Origin: Mycolicibacterium arenosum
GTDB taxonomy: Bacteria > Actinomycetota > Actinomycetes > Mycobacteriales > Mycobacteriaceae
Direction: 5' to 3'
Length of the DNA stretch: 64,000 nt
NCBI RefSeq assembly: GCF_024320865.1
Contig: NZ_JANDBD010000001.1
Coordinates: forward strand, 62,001 to 126,000
The notes under the pieces were generated by a model. The model made no database searches and was not told the origin of the DNA. It saw only the letters and a list, made by a program, of their open reading frames with translations. A program made the position numbers and the translations under genes. This document shows positions 35,181 to 44,806 of the stretch, piece by piece (within the stretch, counting starts at the first letter, position 1; every line of letters begins with the position of its first letter).

Positions 35181-36173
35181 TTCGGCATCATTCGGCCCTG
35201 TCGTCATCGCCTCGGTGGCGAACTCAGCGCGGTCTGGACCGCACAGCTCTGCGGGCTGTGTCTGGCCCTGCGCGACGACCACGGGCAGGCGGCCCGAGTC
35301 GCCACGAACTACGACGGGCTCCTCGTCTCGTTGTTGGTGGAAGCGCAGTCGCCCGAGTCGCCGGAGCGCCGTCCGAGCGGACGTTGTCCACTGCGCCGGA
35401 TGCGGACCGTCGATGTCGCGGCGGGGGATTCGGTGCGGTTGGCGTCCTCGGTGTCGCTGGTGCTCGCCGCCGCCAAGGTCCGCGACCACGTCGAGGATCG
35501 CGACGGCATCCTCGGTGCGGGCGCCGTGCGGCCGGCGTCCCGCCGAGTGGCCGAACGCTGGGCGCGTCAGGGCGCCGACGCCGGTTCGGCGCTGGGCTTC
35601 GACACGGACGTACTGACCCGCGCGGTGCTGCGGCAGGCGGAACTCGAGGCCGCTGCGGCGCCCGGCAGTTCACTGCTGTCGATCACCGAACCCAGCGAGA
35701 CGGCGGTCGCGGCGGCGTTCGGCCACACCGCGGTGCTCACCGGGAATCCGGGGAACCACGCACCGCTGCGCGAGATCGGCCGGTTGTTCGGACGGTTGGC
35801 CCACGTGCTCGACGCCGTCGAGGACTACGACGACGATCTGCAGCGGGGCAAGTGGAATCCGTTGGCCGCCACCAACACCTCGGCCGGTGCCGCGCGCGAA
35901 CTGTGTGCCGACGCGGCGGTGGGGATCGAACTCGCCCTTGCCGACGTGCATTTCGTCGACGGCCGGCTCGTCGAGCGCCTGTTGGTCGGCGAAGTGCGCC
36001 ATGCGATCGAGCGGGCGTTCGCATCCAACGACTACGGCTATGGGCCAGGGGGCGACCCCTACGGACCGGGCTCGAACCGCCGTCCGGACAACCGGCGACG
36101 GGGGTGGTGGCGGCGTCGCGCCTCCAATTGCGGCGACTGCTGCGATTGTTGCGACTGCTGCGATTGCAACTAG
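35178..36173 (+). CDS. DUF5685 protein with Cys-Asp tail
   Basis: A 331-aa protein matching the DUF5685 pattern: an N-terminal CRH near residue 8 and LCGLCLALRDDHGQ near 24-37. The middle is helical, with acidic stretches (DAVEDYDDDLQRGKW). The last 15 residues hold eight Cys in a repeated Cys-Cys-Asp pattern after an Arg-rich segment (NRRRGWWRRR). No membrane segment. Function unknown; metal binding is suggested by the tail and the N-terminal Cys. It stands between the two-component operon and dctA. Confidence 0.75.
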   Translation: MFGIIRPCRHRLGGELSAVWTAQLCGLCLALRDDHGQAARVATNYDGLLVSLLVEAQSPESPERRPSGRCPLRRMRTVDVAAGDSVRLASSVSLVLAAAKVRDHVEDRDGILGAGAVRPASRRVAERWARQGADAGSALGFDTDVLTRAVLRQAELEAAAAPGSSLLSITEPSETAVAAAFGHTAVLTGNPGNHAPLREIGRLFGRLAHVLDAVEDYDDDLQRGKWNPLAATNTSAGAARELCADAAVGIELALADVHFVDGRLVERLLVGEVRHAIERAFASNDYGYGPGGDPYGPGSNRRPDNRRRGWWRRRASNCGDCCDCCDCCDCN

Positions 36174-36189
36174 CCGGGGCCGGGGCACC

Positions 36190-36222
36190 GAACTAAATGA
36201 ACTAAAGCGTGACCTGGGTCAC
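36190..36222 (+). promoter_or_regulatory. dctA upstream sites: tandem repeats and a palindrome
   Basis: GAACTAAA occurs twice in tandem (36190-36197 and 36199-36206, 9-bp period). It is followed by GTGACC-TG-GGTCAC (36209-36222), a perfect 6-bp inverted repeat. AT-rich tandem repeats are the usual binding pattern of CitB-family regulators such as DcuR, so the first element may bind the response regulator encoded at 31902. Confidence 0.5.
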
Positions 36223-36276
36223 TTGTGGGAACACGATGCTTGGCAGACCACATCGCGCGACCCGAAGGAGCACCCC

Positions 36277-37656
36277 ATGGCCAACCAGGTAGATACGTCG
36301 GCACCGCCCGACAAGCCGGCGAAGAAGGATCGCACGCACTGGCTCTACATCGCCGTGATCGTCGCGGTCGTCGCGGGCGTCATCGTCGGGATGCTCTCCC
36401 CGGACGTCGGCAAGAGCGTCGGCGTCCTCGGCACGATGTTCGTCGCGCTCATCAAGATGATGATCGCGCCGGTCATCTTCTGCACGATCGTGCTGGGCAT
36501 CGGGTCGGTCCGGAAGGCCGCTACGGTCGGCAAGGTCGGCGGCCTCGCGTTCCTGTACTTCCTCGTCATGTCGACGTTCGCGTTGGCGATCGGCCTGGTG
36601 GTGGGAAACCTCATCCACCCCGGCGCCGGGCTGAACCTCAGCGAGAGCACGGCGGGTAAGGGTGCCGAACTCGCTGAAACCGCCCACGAGGCAGGCGGTC
36701 TGCTGGACTTCGTACAGGGCATCATTCCCGAGACGCTGTTCTCGGCGTTGACCGCCGGCAGCGTGCTGCAGGCGCTGTTCGTCGCGCTGCTCGTCGGGTT
36801 CGCGCTGCAGGGCATGGGCTCGGCCGGTGAGCCGGCGCTGCGGGCCATCGCGTCGCTGCAGAAGCTGGTGTTCAAGGTGCTCGTCATGATCCTGTGGCTC
36901 GCCCCCATCGGTGCGTTCGGTGCGATCGCCAACGTCGTCGGCCAGACCGGTTGGTCCGCGGTGACGCAACTCCTCGGCCTGATGCTGGCCTTCTACATCA
37001 CCTGCACGATCTTCGTGTTCGGCGTGCTCGGCGTCATCCTGCGGGTGGTGTCCGGGGTGTCGATCTTCAAGCTGGTGCGCTACCTGGCACGCGAGTACCT
37101 GCTGATCGTGTCCACGTCCTCGTCGGAGTCCGCGCTACCGCGTCTCATCGCCAAGATGGAACACCTCGGCGTCGAGCGCACGACGGTTGGCGTGGTGGTG
37201 CCCACGGGCTACTCGTTCAACCTCGACGGCACCGCGATCTATCTGACCATGGCTTCGCTGTTCATTGCAGGCGCGCTGGGCGACCCGCTGTCGGTCGGTG
37301 AGCAGATCGGTCTGCTGGTGTTCATGATCGTCGCCTCGAAGGGCGCGGCGGGCGTGACGGGCGCCGGGCTGGCCACGTTGGCGGGCGGCCTGCAGGCCCA
37401 CCGTCCGGACCTACTCGACGGCGTCGGCCTGATCGTGGGCATCGACCGGTTCATGTCGGAAGCCCGTGCGCTGACCAACTTCTCGGGCAACGCCGTCGCC
37501 ACCATCCTGGTCGGGTCGTGGACCTACACCGTCGACAAGGAGCGTGTCGACCTGGTGCTCAGCGGTGGCGATCCGTTCAACGAGTTGACGATGGTCGACG
37601 ACGATCACGGCGTCGGAGAGCCTGCGCAGGACAAGAAGGTTCCCGCGCCGGCCTGA
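36277..37656 (+). CDS. dctA: DctA-type C4-dicarboxylate/proton symporter
   Basis: A 459-aa transporter of the DAACS family with about nine hydrophobic segments. Family motifs are present: a Ser-rich SSSESALPRL loop, GYSFNLDGTAIYL, and a late SEARALTNFSGNAVATI. It takes up succinate, fumarate or malate. The ATG has GAAGGAG upstream. The nearby DcuS/CitB pair probably controls it. A perfect 18-bp stem hairpin follows the stop. Confidence 0.9.
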   Translation: MANQVDTSAPPDKPAKKDRTHWLYIAVIVAVVAGVIVGMLSPDVGKSVGVLGTMFVALIKMMIAPVIFCTIVLGIGSVRKAATVGKVGGLAFLYFLVMSTFALAIGLVVGNLIHPGAGLNLSESTAGKGAELAETAHEAGGLLDFVQGIIPETLFSALTAGSVLQALFVALLVGFALQGMGSAGEPALRAIASLQKLVFKVLVMILWLAPIGAFGAIANVVGQTGWSAVTQLLGLMLAFYITCTIFVFGVLGVILRVVSGVSIFKLVRYLAREYLLIVSTSSSESALPRLIAKMEHLGVERTTVGVVVPTGYSFNLDGTAIYLTMASLFIAGALGDPLSVGEQIGLLVFMIVASKGAAGVTGAGLATLAGGLQAHRPDLLDGVGLIVGIDRFMSEARALTNFSGNAVATILVGSWTYTVDKERVDLVLSGGDPFNELTMVDDDHGVGEPAQDKKVPAPA

Positions 37657-37670
37657 GTGTGACCCACGAG

Positions 37671-37718
37671 ACTGCGGTTGTTGACGGAACTCGCGAGAGA
37701 TCCGTCAACAACCGCAGT
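37671..37718. terminator. perfect 18-bp stem hairpin, bidirectional terminator
   Basis: Arms 37671-37688 and 37701-37718 are exact reverse complements, with a 12-base loop that itself holds CTCGCGAG. It lies between the convergent dctA and small secreted protein genes. A short T run follows (TTTC). It is likely a terminator for both strands, though the stem is unusually long and AT-containing for this genome. Confidence 0.8.
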
Positions 37719-37733
37719 TTCGGCGTTGTGGGG

Positions 37734-38045
37734 TCAGGAGCAGTTGAGCGACACCGACACCGTCTGGCTGGTGACCTGCGGGACGAGAATGCGGTCACCG
37801 CCCAGGCCCGGTCCGACGTAGGGCACCAACTGCGACGTCGTCTGCGGGTTGCGCACGCTCGTCACGGTGCAGTCGCTGATCGGGGCGGTGCCGATCTTGT
37901 CGATGGTGACCGTGTAGCCCTGCTGCTGTAGGCGCGCGATGGTCTCGGTGGCCGACTCCTCGTCGGCTCCGGCGAAGGCGGCGGGTGCCAGCGCGGCACC
38001 GCAGATGCCGACGGCCGCAGCGGCCATCGCGAACGTCGTACGCAT
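37734..38045 (-). CDS. small secreted protein, VRNPQ family (copy 2)
   Basis: A 103-aa protein with a signal peptide (cut near AFAGA). The mature part has ISDCTVTSVRNPQTTSQ and ends SLNCS, the same two-Cys plan as the copies at 26568 and 38126. The ATG at 38045 begins the signal peptide; the 331-codon reading upstream runs through the next gene and is rejected. Function unknown. Confidence 0.78.
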   Translation of the reverse strand: MRTTFAMAAAAVGICGAALAPAAFAGADEESATETIARLQQQGYTVTIDKIGTAPISDCTVTSVRNPQTTSQLVPYVGPGLGGDRILVPQVTSQTVSVSLNCS

Positions 38046-38125
38046 CACGTGCGCCTCTCTGTCGTGTCGGGGAACATCATCCCCCAAGTACATCGCGCGT
38101 GGGAACCGCAAACTTCCCGCGAGTG

Positions 38126-38455
38126 TCACGTGCAGTCGAGGGACACCGAGATGGACTGAGACGTGACGACCTCGATGATGCGGTACTTGCGGTTGCCGTT
38201 CTCGTCCTTCTTGCCGTAGTAGTCGCGGATGAGGTCGGTCTGGGTCTGCGGATTGCGGACGCTCGTGACGACGCAGTCCTGAATGCTCTTGCTGCCGACC
38301 CGGTCGACGTTGACCGTGTACCCCTCCTGCTGCAACCGCGAAATGGTCGCCTGGGCATCCTCGTCGGCGGACGCAACGCCCGCGGGCGACGCGATGACAC
38401 CGAACCCGACTGCGACGGATGCGGCGAGAGTGGCGAGTGTTAACGATGGACGCAT
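38126..38455 (-). CDS. small secreted protein, VRNPQ family (copy 3)
   Basis: A 109-aa protein with a signal peptide (cut near ASADE). The mature part has DCVVTSVRNPQTQTDL and ends SLDCT. It carries a longer charged insert (YYGKKDENGNRKY) than its neighbour. It lies 80 bp upstream of copy 2, so the pair looks like a tandem duplication. No known function. Confidence 0.78.
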   Translation of the reverse strand: MRPSLTLATLAASVAVGFGVIASPAGVASADEDAQATISRLQQEGYTVNVDRVGSKSIQDCVVTSVRNPQTQTDLIRDYYGKKDENGNRKYRIIEVVTSQSISVSLDCT

Positions 38456-38610
38456 GAGCGCGCCCCCTTATCTGATAATCGGGTGTATCTCGCCTGGTAC
38501 ATCGCTCCAGACGGGGATTTCGTTGCACCGTTGCCGTTTCGCCCTGGGCGAATCGCGCACAGGCGTCGCCGGCGCCGCTAGCATCGCGGCCAACCGAAGG
38601 GGAGCAGCAG

Positions 38611-40245
38611 ATGCGCAGCACCATGCAGGACGTCCCGTTGACCGTCACCTCGATCCTGCGGCACGCCGTGACCGTGAACGGCGACCGCACGGTGACCACC
38701 GCTCTGGGTGACGGGCGGTACCGCAGCACCAGCTACCGCGAACTCGGTGAGCAGGTCGCCCGTCTCGCGCACGCGCTGCGCGGCGTCGGGATCACCGGCG
38801 ACCAGCGAGTCGGCACCTTCATGTGGAACAACGTGGAGCACCTGGCGGTGTACCTCGCCGCGCCCGCCATGGGGGCGGTGCTGCACACCCTCAACATCAG
38901 GCTGTCGCCCGAACAGATCGCCTACATCGCCAACGAGGCGGAGGACCAGGTGATCGTCGCGGACCTGTCGCTGGCCGCCCAGCTCGCGCCCGTTCTCCCC
39001 ATGCTTACGACGGTGCACACCATCCTCGCCGTCGGTGACGGCGACCTCACCCCGCTGCAGAACGCGGGCATGATGGTGATCCGCTACGACGACGCCCTCG
39101 GCGGACGCCCGCCCGAGTACGACTGGCCCGTGCTCGACGAGAACACCGCTGCCGCAATGTGTTACACCAGCGGCACTACCGGCAACCCGAAGGGCGTGGT
39201 GTACAGCCACCGATCGACGTATCTGCACTCGATGAGCACGTGCACCACCAACGTGCTCGGCATCGGGGTGGAGGATTCGGTGCTGCCGATCGTGCCGATG
39301 TTCCACGCCAACGCGTGGGGATTGCCTTATGCGGCGCTCATGGCGGGTGCCGATCTGGTGCTGCCCGATCGCTTCATGGACGCCCCGTCGCTGCTGAACC
39401 TCATCGGCACCCATCGGCCGACCGTGGCGGGCGCCGTTCCGACGATCTGGAACGACGTCCTCAATCACCTGGAACGCCATCCGGGACACGACATTTCGTC
39501 GCTTCGTCTGGTCGCGTGCGGCGGCTCGGCCGTACCGCGCTCGATGATGGAGGTGTTCCAGAACCGCTACGGCGTGCGCATTCAGCAGGCGTGGGGCATG
39601 ACCGAGACGTCACCGGTGGCGACCGTCGCCGCGCCGGTGCCGGGAGTCAGCGACGAGACCGCGTGGACGCTGCGGGCGTCCCAGGGCCGCGCGGCCTGCG
39701 GCGTCGAGGTGCGCATCGTCGACGACGAGGGCCTGCCGCTGCCGCACGACGGCAAGGCCGTCGGCGAGGTCGAGGTGCGAGGGCCCTGGGTCACCGGGTC
39801 GTACTACCTGGGTCGAGACGAGGCCAAGTTCGCCAGCGGCTGGCTGCGCACGGGGGACGTCGGGCGGATCGACCCCCTGGGTTACGTCACCCTGACCGAC
39901 CGCGCCAAGGACGTCATCAAATCGGGCGGGGAGTGGATCTCGTCGGTCGAGCTCGAGAACCACCTCATCGCGCATCCCGCCGTGCTCGAAGCCTCGGTCG
40001 TCGGGGTGCCGGACGACCGATGGCAGGAACGCCCGCTGGCGGTCGTCGTCCTGCACGACGGTCACCAGGTCTCCCCGCAGCAGCTTCGGGAGTTCTTGAC
40101 CGACAAGGTGGTTCGGTGGTGGCTACCGGAGCGCTGGACGTTCGTCGACCAGGTTCCGCGCACCAGTGTCGGCAAGTACGACAAGAAGACGATCCGGGCC
40201 AGGCACGCCGACGGCGAGTACGACGTGGTGGAGTACCGCGACTAG
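38611..40245 (+). CDS. fadD14: fatty-acid CoA ligase, FadD14-like
   Basis: A 544-aa acyl-CoA/AMP ligase. The AMP-binding motif [11 protein letters not shown] lies at about 186-196, then [21 protein letters not shown], and the C-terminal catalytic Lys in SVGKYDKK. It activates a carboxylic acid as its CoA thioester. Length is one residue from M. tuberculosis FadD14 as I recall it, and the Rv1057-like gene precedes it in the same orientation. Chain-length preference is unknown. A GGGGAG site precedes the ATG. Confidence 0.85.
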   Translation: MRSTMQDVPLTVTSILRHAVTVNGDRTVTTALGDGRYRSTSYRELGEQVARLAHALRGVGITGDQRVGTFMWNNVEHLAVYLAAPAMGAVLHTLNIRLSPEQIAYIANEAEDQVIVADLSLAAQLAPVLPMLTTVHTILAVGDGDLTPLQNAGMMVIRYDDALGGRPPEYDWPVLDENTAAAMCYTSGTTGNPKGVVYSHRSTYLHSMSTCTTNVLGIGVEDSVLPIVPMFHANAWGLPYAALMAGADLVLPDRFMDAPSLLNLIGTHRPTVAGAVPTIWNDVLNHLERHPGHDISSLRLVACGGSAVPRSMMEVFQNRYGVRIQQAWGMTETSPVATVAAPVPGVSDETAWTLRASQGRAACGVEVRIVDDEGLPLPHDGKAVGEVEVRGPWVTGSYYLGRDEAKFASGWLRTGDVGRIDPLGYVTLTDRAKDVIKSGGEWISSVELENHLIAHPAVLEASVVGVPDDRWQERPLAVVVLHDGHQVSPQQLREFLTDKVVRWWLPERWTFVDQVPRTSVGKYDKKTIRARHADGEYDVVEYRD

Positions 40246-40249
40246 GCCG

Positions 40250-40378
40250 TCACCCGTCGTCGGACTGTTGATCCTCAGCCGAGCCCTTTTCGGTGGGCTG
40301 CTCGGACTCGTCCTTCACCATGTCGGGGTCGGCGTCGAAGTCGCCGTCTGCCCCACCTATCGAATCGGGTCTGGTCAT
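40250..40378 (-). CDS. small acidic protein of 42 residues
   Basis: MTRPDSIGGADGDFDADPDM opens a highly acidic 42-aa peptide. It is convergent with fadD14 and sits 38 bp downstream of the thiolase-like gene. The composition fits conserved tiny mycobacterial proteins. No ribosome-binding site is seen, so it may be leaderless or a tail of the operon. Low certainty. Confidence 0.45.
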   Translation of the reverse strand: MTRPDSIGGADGDFDADPDMVKDESEQPTEKGSAEDQQSDDG

Positions 40379-40416
40379 GGTCGGGGCATACCCGCATCCC
40401 GCGAACAGACGCAGGG

Positions 40417-41616
40417 CTAGCGCTCGGCGCGTTGGTAGGCGGTGACGACGGCGGCGCCGCCGAGGCCGATGTTGTGCTGCAGGGCCGCGGTGACGTTGTC
40501 GACCTGACGCTTGTCGGCGGCACCGCGCAGCTGCCAGGTGAGCTCGGCGCACTGCGCGAGCCCGGTGGCGCCGAGGGGGTGGCCCTTGGAGATCAATCCG
40601 CCCGACGGGTTGACCACCCAGCGGCCGCCGTAGGTCGTCTGGTTGTCGTCGATCAGCTTGGGCGCCTCACCCTCGCCGCACAGGCCGAGCGCCTCGTACA
40701 GCAGCAGCTCGTTGGCGGAGAAGCAGTCGTGCAGCTCGATGACCTGGAAGTCCTCGGGGCCGAGCCCCGACTGCGTGTAAACCTGTTGTGCGGCTTGCAC
40801 GTTCATGTCGTAGCCGATGACGTTGCGGGCACTGCCGTCGAACGTGCTCGCGAAATCGGTGGTCATCGCCTGGCCGACGATCTCCACGGCGCGGTCGGCC
40901 AGCCCGTGCTTGGCCACGTAGTCCTCACTGACCACGATCGCCGCGCCCGAGCCGTCCGAGGTCGGCGAGCACTGCAGCTTGGTGACCGGATCCGAGATCA
41001 TCTTCGCGGCCAGGATGTCGTCGAGCGTGTACTCCTCCTGGAACTGCGCGTACGGGTTGTTCACCGAGTGCTTGTGGTTCTTGTAGCCGATCTTCGCGAA
41101 GTGCTCGGCGGTCGTGCCGTACTTCTTCATGTGCTCGCGTCCCGCGGCGGCGAACATCCACGGCGCCACCGGGAAGGCGAACTCCTCCAGTTCGGCCAGC
41201 GCCTTGATGTGCCTGGCCAGTGGGGATTCGCGGTCCTCGGCGCCACCGCCGAGCGCGCCCGGCTGCATCTTCTCGAAACCGAGGGCGAGCACGCAGTCGG
41301 CCAAGCCGCCGCGAATCGCCTGTGCGGCCAAGTAGAGCGCGGTCGACCCGGTTGAACAGTTGTTGTTCACGTTGACGATCGGGATGCCCGTCATGCCGAG
41401 TTCGTAGAGCGCGCGGTTGCCCGATGTCGAATCCCCCGAGCAGTACCCGACGAAGCCCTGCTCCACCTCGGTGTAGTCGATGCCGGCGTCCTCGAGCGCC
41501 TTGGTGCCCGATTCGCGAGCCATATCGGGGTAGTCCCAGCCCTCCCGGCGGCCCGGCTTCTCGAACTTCGTCATGCCGACTCCGGCGACGAACACGCGAT
41601 TCCTGCTTCTGGCCAT
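40417..41616 (-). CDS. SCP-x/thiolase-like lipid-transfer protein
   Basis: A 399-aa thiolase-fold protein. [14 protein letters not shown] (about 82-95) carries the active Cys, and [14 protein letters not shown] the His. [10 protein letters not shown] is typical of the SCP2-thiolase group that acts on branched or steroid side chains. It lacks a C-terminal SCP2 domain. ATG at 41616 with AAGGGATC upstream. It may act in sterol side-chain or branched acyl-CoA oxidation. Confidence 0.85.
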   Translation of the reverse strand: MARSRNRVFVAGVGMTKFEKPGRREGWDYPDMARESGTKALEDAGIDYTEVEQGFVGYCSGDSTSGNRALYELGMTGIPIVNVNNNCSTGSTALYLAAQAIRGGLADCVLALGFEKMQPGALGGGAEDRESPLARHIKALAELEEFAFPVAPWMFAAAGREHMKKYGTTAEHFAKIGYKNHKHSVNNPYAQFQEEYTLDDILAAKMISDPVTKLQCSPTSDGSGAAIVVSEDYVAKHGLADRAVEIVGQAMTTDFASTFDGSARNVIGYDMNVQAAQQVYTQSGLGPEDFQVIELHDCFSANELLLYEALGLCGEGEAPKLIDDNQTTYGGRWVVNPSGGLISKGHPLGATGLAQCAELTWQLRGAADKRQVDNVTAALQHNIGLGGAAVVTAYQRAER

Positions 41617-41665
41617 GACCGATCCCTTCGCGACGCTGCGGTTACCAGCAACATACAACGCGGGG

Positions 41666-43462
41666 TCAGCTGTAGTTCAGCCACCAGTTGCGCAGGGAGT
41701 CCAGGTTCGTGCTCTGCACGTCGGCGATCACCAGCCGGTCGTACTCGGACCACTGGATGTCGGCACGGCCCTCGTAGAAGCCGCACGCCACTTGGCCCGC
41801 AGGCACGTCCGGAGCGCTCTTGTAGAACCAGTCGCCCGGCGAGTCCACGTCGGTGCCCGGGCAGCGCACGACCTCGTCGTAGGCCCGCAACAGGTCGTCG
41901 AAGGCCGCCTGCATCTGGTCGCGCGTGGCGTACAGCGAGTACCGCGCGTTGTCCGGTCCGTCCGGTTGCACCGACTTCTTGCAGTCGATCGTGATGATGG
42001 CGCTCGGCGCCGTCTCGGCGACTGCGCAGACACTGGTCGGGTAGCCGGCCGGGATGTAGGACATCAGCTTGTCCTCGAACGACAGCGGGGCGTCGGTCGG
42101 CGCGCTCTCGGAGGTGATCGGCGTCCGTTCCCGCGACGTCGTCGTCTTCGTGGCGGAACTGGTGGTGGGGCCGTCGGCTTGCTCGTCGCCGCCGCTCATG
42201 CCGAGCACGATGCCGATCGCGATCGCGACCACGACCACGACGCCGAGCACCGCCGCGATGGGGATCCACGGCACCTTCTTGTCCTTGCCGCCAGGAGGAT
42301 TCGGCGGGCTGCCGGGTGGCGTCCACCCCGTACCGCCGGTGCCCGGCGGCGGTGGCGGCGCCGACGTGAACCCGTACTGGCCGGACGCCGCGGGGTACGA
42401 CCCCGGGGTCTGCCCGGCGGCCGGGAACGATCCGGGCGTCGAACCGTACGGCGTCGGCGGGGGCGTGACGGACGCGCCGGGCGGCGGATAGCTCGGCGGC
42501 GGTGGCGGATACGAGCCGGACGGCGGCGGCGTCACCAGCGGTGCCATCATCGTGGCGTCCTGAGGCGGTGCCGACGGCGGGGCGGCGCTGCGCTGCACGA
42601 TGGTCTCGGCCGCGTCCTTCTCGTTCTCGGTGAGCGCCTGCTGGGCGGCCATCGCGAGCTCGCCCGCCGTGGTGAACCTGTCCGCCGGATTCTTGGCCAT
42701 GCCGCGCGCGATCACCTGATCGAACGCGCTGGGTACGACCCCGGGCCGGAAGGTGCTGGGGCGCGGCGCCGGCTGCATGAGGTGCGCCGTGATGACGACG
42801 CTGACACTGTCGCCGCTGAACGGCTTCGAGCCCGTCAGGCACTCGTGCAGGACGCAGGCCAACGCGTACACGTCGGCGCGGTAGGTCACCTCGCCACTGG
42901 AGAACCGCTCGGGCGCCATGTAGTCGTAGGTGCCGACCGCGCTACCCATCTCGGTGAGCTTCTCGTCGGTCTTGGCGTTCGCGATGCCGAAGTCGACCAG
43001 GTAGGCGAAGTCCTGCGGGGTGACGAGGATGTTCTCGGGCTTCACGTCGCGGTGGCTGATGCCGCTCTCGTGGGCGGCGTCGAGGGCCGACGCGATCTGT
43101 CGGACGATGGCCACCGCGCGCACCGGCGTCATCGGCCCGCCCTCGCGCAACAGCTTCCGCAGATCGGCACCGTTGATCATCCGCATGTCGACGAAGAGCA
43201 CGCCGTCGATCTCGCCGTAGTCGTGGATGGGGACGACGTGCGGCTCCTGCAACCGGCCGGCGTTGTGGGCCTCGCGCTGGAGCCGCTTGCGGAACGTCTC
43301 GTCGTGCGACACGCCCTCGGGCAGCAGCTTCAGCGCGACGATGCGGTCCTTCTTGGTGTCCTGCGCCTCGTAGACCTCACCCATGCCGCCCTTACCGAGC
43401 AGCCGTATGAGGCGGTACGGCCCGAACTGCGTACCCTCCCGCGCTTTCGGCGGCTGACTCAT
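41666..43462 (-). CDS. receptor Ser/Thr protein kinase, PknE/PknH type
   Basis: A 598-aa membrane kinase. The catalytic domain (residues 14-280) has GKGGMGEV (23-30), Lys45, HRDVKPEN (137-144), DFG (157-159) and an activation loop with Thr170 and Ser174. A Pro/Gly/Ser-rich linker follows, then a membrane helix ([20 protein letters not shown]) and an extracellular domain with four Cys ([28 protein letters not shown]). It lies 102 bp downstream of embR, the position of PknH in M. tuberculosis. PknH phosphorylates EmbR there. The ectodomain may sense a cell-wall ligand. Confidence 0.88.
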   Translation of the reverse strand: MSQPPKAREGTQFGPYRLIRLLGKGGMGEVYEAQDTKKDRIVALKLLPEGVSHDETFRKRLQREAHNAGRLQEPHVVPIHDYGEIDGVLFVDMRMINGADLRKLLREGGPMTPVRAVAIVRQIASALDAAHESGISHRDVKPENILVTPQDFAYLVDFGIANAKTDEKLTEMGSAVGTYDYMAPERFSSGEVTYRADVYALACVLHECLTGSKPFSGDSVSVVITAHLMQPAPRPSTFRPGVVPSAFDQVIARGMAKNPADRFTTAGELAMAAQQALTENEKDAAETIVQRSAAPPSAPPQDATMMAPLVTPPPSGSYPPPPPSYPPPGASVTPPPTPYGSTPGSFPAAGQTPGSYPAASGQYGFTSAPPPPPGTGGTGWTPPGSPPNPPGGKDKKVPWIPIAAVLGVVVVVAIAIGIVLGMSGGDEQADGPTTSSATKTTTSRERTPITSESAPTDAPLSFEDKLMSYIPAGYPTSVCAVAETAPSAIITIDCKKSVQPDGPDNARYSLYATRDQMQAAFDDLLRAYDEVVRCPGTDVDSPGDWFYKSAPDVPAGQVACGFYEGRADIQWSEYDRLVIADVQSTNLDSLRNWWLNYS

Positions 43463-43564
43463 GTGATGTCTCCTCGACCCACCCCGAAGTACGGCATCAC
43501 CAGCGGCATGCCCCTGCGGTCACCCTAATGCGTCCGTGACAGTGCGACAGCGGAACCCGCGCCG

Positions 43565-44707
43565 TCACGGCTGCGGTGGCTGGCCGAGCTCGAAGGTGAA
43601 CTCGTAGGCGCAGATGCGGATGACGTCTCCGTCGGTGAGCGTGAACGTTCCGCGGATGCGCTGGCCGTTGACCTCGATGCCGTTGGCCGACCGCATGTCG
43701 GTGATGACGAAGCTGGTTCCGGTGTCGATGAGCACCGCGTGGTGCCTGCTGACGTTGGCGTCGTCGAGCACCAGGTCGTTGTCGGGCAACCGACCGATCC
43801 GGGTGGCCACGGACACCAGCGGATACTTCCGGCCCGACCCGGTGCGCAACGCCGCCACCGCGGTCTGGGTGCCGACGGCCGTGCGCAGGTCGATGCTGCT
43901 GCTCTTGTGGACCGCGGTCGTCTGAGCGGCCTTCCTGGCGTTCAGCGGTTCCTGCCGAAGGATCTTCTCGTGCAGCGTGCGCAGGTTGGGGCCGGGATCG
44001 ATGCCGAGGTCGTCGGCGAGCGTGTTCTTCAGCCGCTGGAAGGCGTCGAGTGCGTCGGACTGCCGATCCGACAGGTAGTACGCGGTGATGAGCTGCGCCC
44101 AGAGCGGTTCGCGATAGGGGTAGTCGACGATCAGCGACTCCAACTCGCCGATCACGCCGTGCCCACGGTTGCAGGCGATTTCGGCTTCGGCGCGGGCGGT
44201 GTGCGCGACGACCTTGTCCTCGACGAGGGCGGTCGACAGTGAGTCGACGAACTCGAAGTCGCGGAGATCCTCCAGGACGGGACCGCGCCACTCCGCGAGC
44301 GCCTTGTCCAGATGCCTGCTGGCCTGTTCGAACTGGCCGGCGGCGGCGGCTTGCACCCCGGCGGTCTTGCGGGCGATGAACCGACCGATGTCGCAGTCCG
44401 CGTCGGTGATCGACAACCGATAGCCCGGCGGTGCGCTGGCCAGTACGACCTTGGGGTCCAGCCCGGCACCGGCGACCAGTTTGCGCAGGTTCGAGATGTA
44501 CGAGTGCAGGCTCGCCTTCGGCTCGGGAGGCGGGAACTGCTCCCAGGCCGCGGTGACGAGCGAATCGCTGCTCACCGGACGGTTGCGTCCCATCACGAGC
44601 ATGGCGAGAACCGCCCGCTGCTTGGGCGTGCCCAGTGGCAGCGGGGCACCGTCGGCGCTCATCTGGAGCGGTCCGAGAACCCCGAACTCAAGTCGTTTCG
44701 ACACCAT
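43565..44707 (-). CDS. embR: EmbR-type transcriptional regulator with FHA domain
   Basis: A 380-aa regulator (M. tuberculosis EmbR is 388). Residues 1-100 are an OmpR-like winged helix (LGPLQMSADGAPLPLGTPKQ). Residues 105-255 are the bacterial transcriptional activation domain. Residues 290-375 are an FHA phosphothreonine reader (IGRLPDNDLVLDDANVSRHHAVL, DMRSANGIEVNG). In M. tuberculosis phosphorylated EmbR binds the embCAB promoter and raises arabinosyltransferase expression. The kinase downstream is its natural activator. No emb genes are here. Confidence 0.92.
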   Translation of the reverse strand: MVSKRLEFGVLGPLQMSADGAPLPLGTPKQRAVLAMLVMGRNRPVSSDSLVTAAWEQFPPPEPKASLHSYISNLRKLVAGAGLDPKVVLASAPPGYRLSITDADCDIGRFIARKTAGVQAAAAGQFEQASRHLDKALAEWRGPVLEDLRDFEFVDSLSTALVEDKVVAHTARAEAEIACNRGHGVIGELESLIVDYPYREPLWAQLITAYYLSDRQSDALDAFQRLKNTLADDLGIDPGPNLRTLHEKILRQEPLNARKAAQTTAVHKSSSIDLRTAVGTQTAVAALRTGSGRKYPLVSVATRIGRLPDNDLVLDDANVSRHHAVLIDTGTSFVITDMRSANGIEVNGQRIRGTFTLTDGDVIRICAYEFTFELGQPPQP

Positions 44708-44755
44708 CACCGGCAATTGTGCAGTCCCGAGGGCCGGGGTGGTGTAGATCTGGAG

Positions 44756-44769
44756 TAGAACACGTTCTA
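44756..44769. promoter_or_regulatory. KstR-type box TAGAACACGTTCTA
   Basis: The site fits the KstR consensus TnnAACnnGTTnnA exactly and is a 6-bp inverted repeat with a 2-bp centre. It lies 37 bp before the Rv1059-like ATG and 48 bp before embR. KstR is the TetR repressor of the cholesterol-degradation regulon. Confidence 0.75.
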
Positions 44770-44806
44770 GTTTTGCGCGTTTCAGTGTGACGAGAGGACG
44801 GGATCG

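Noticed and set aside
36174..36276. Polycysteine leader before dctA
   Set aside because: The Cys-rich codons upstream of dctA belong to the tail of the DUF5685 gene and are part of a 331-residue protein.
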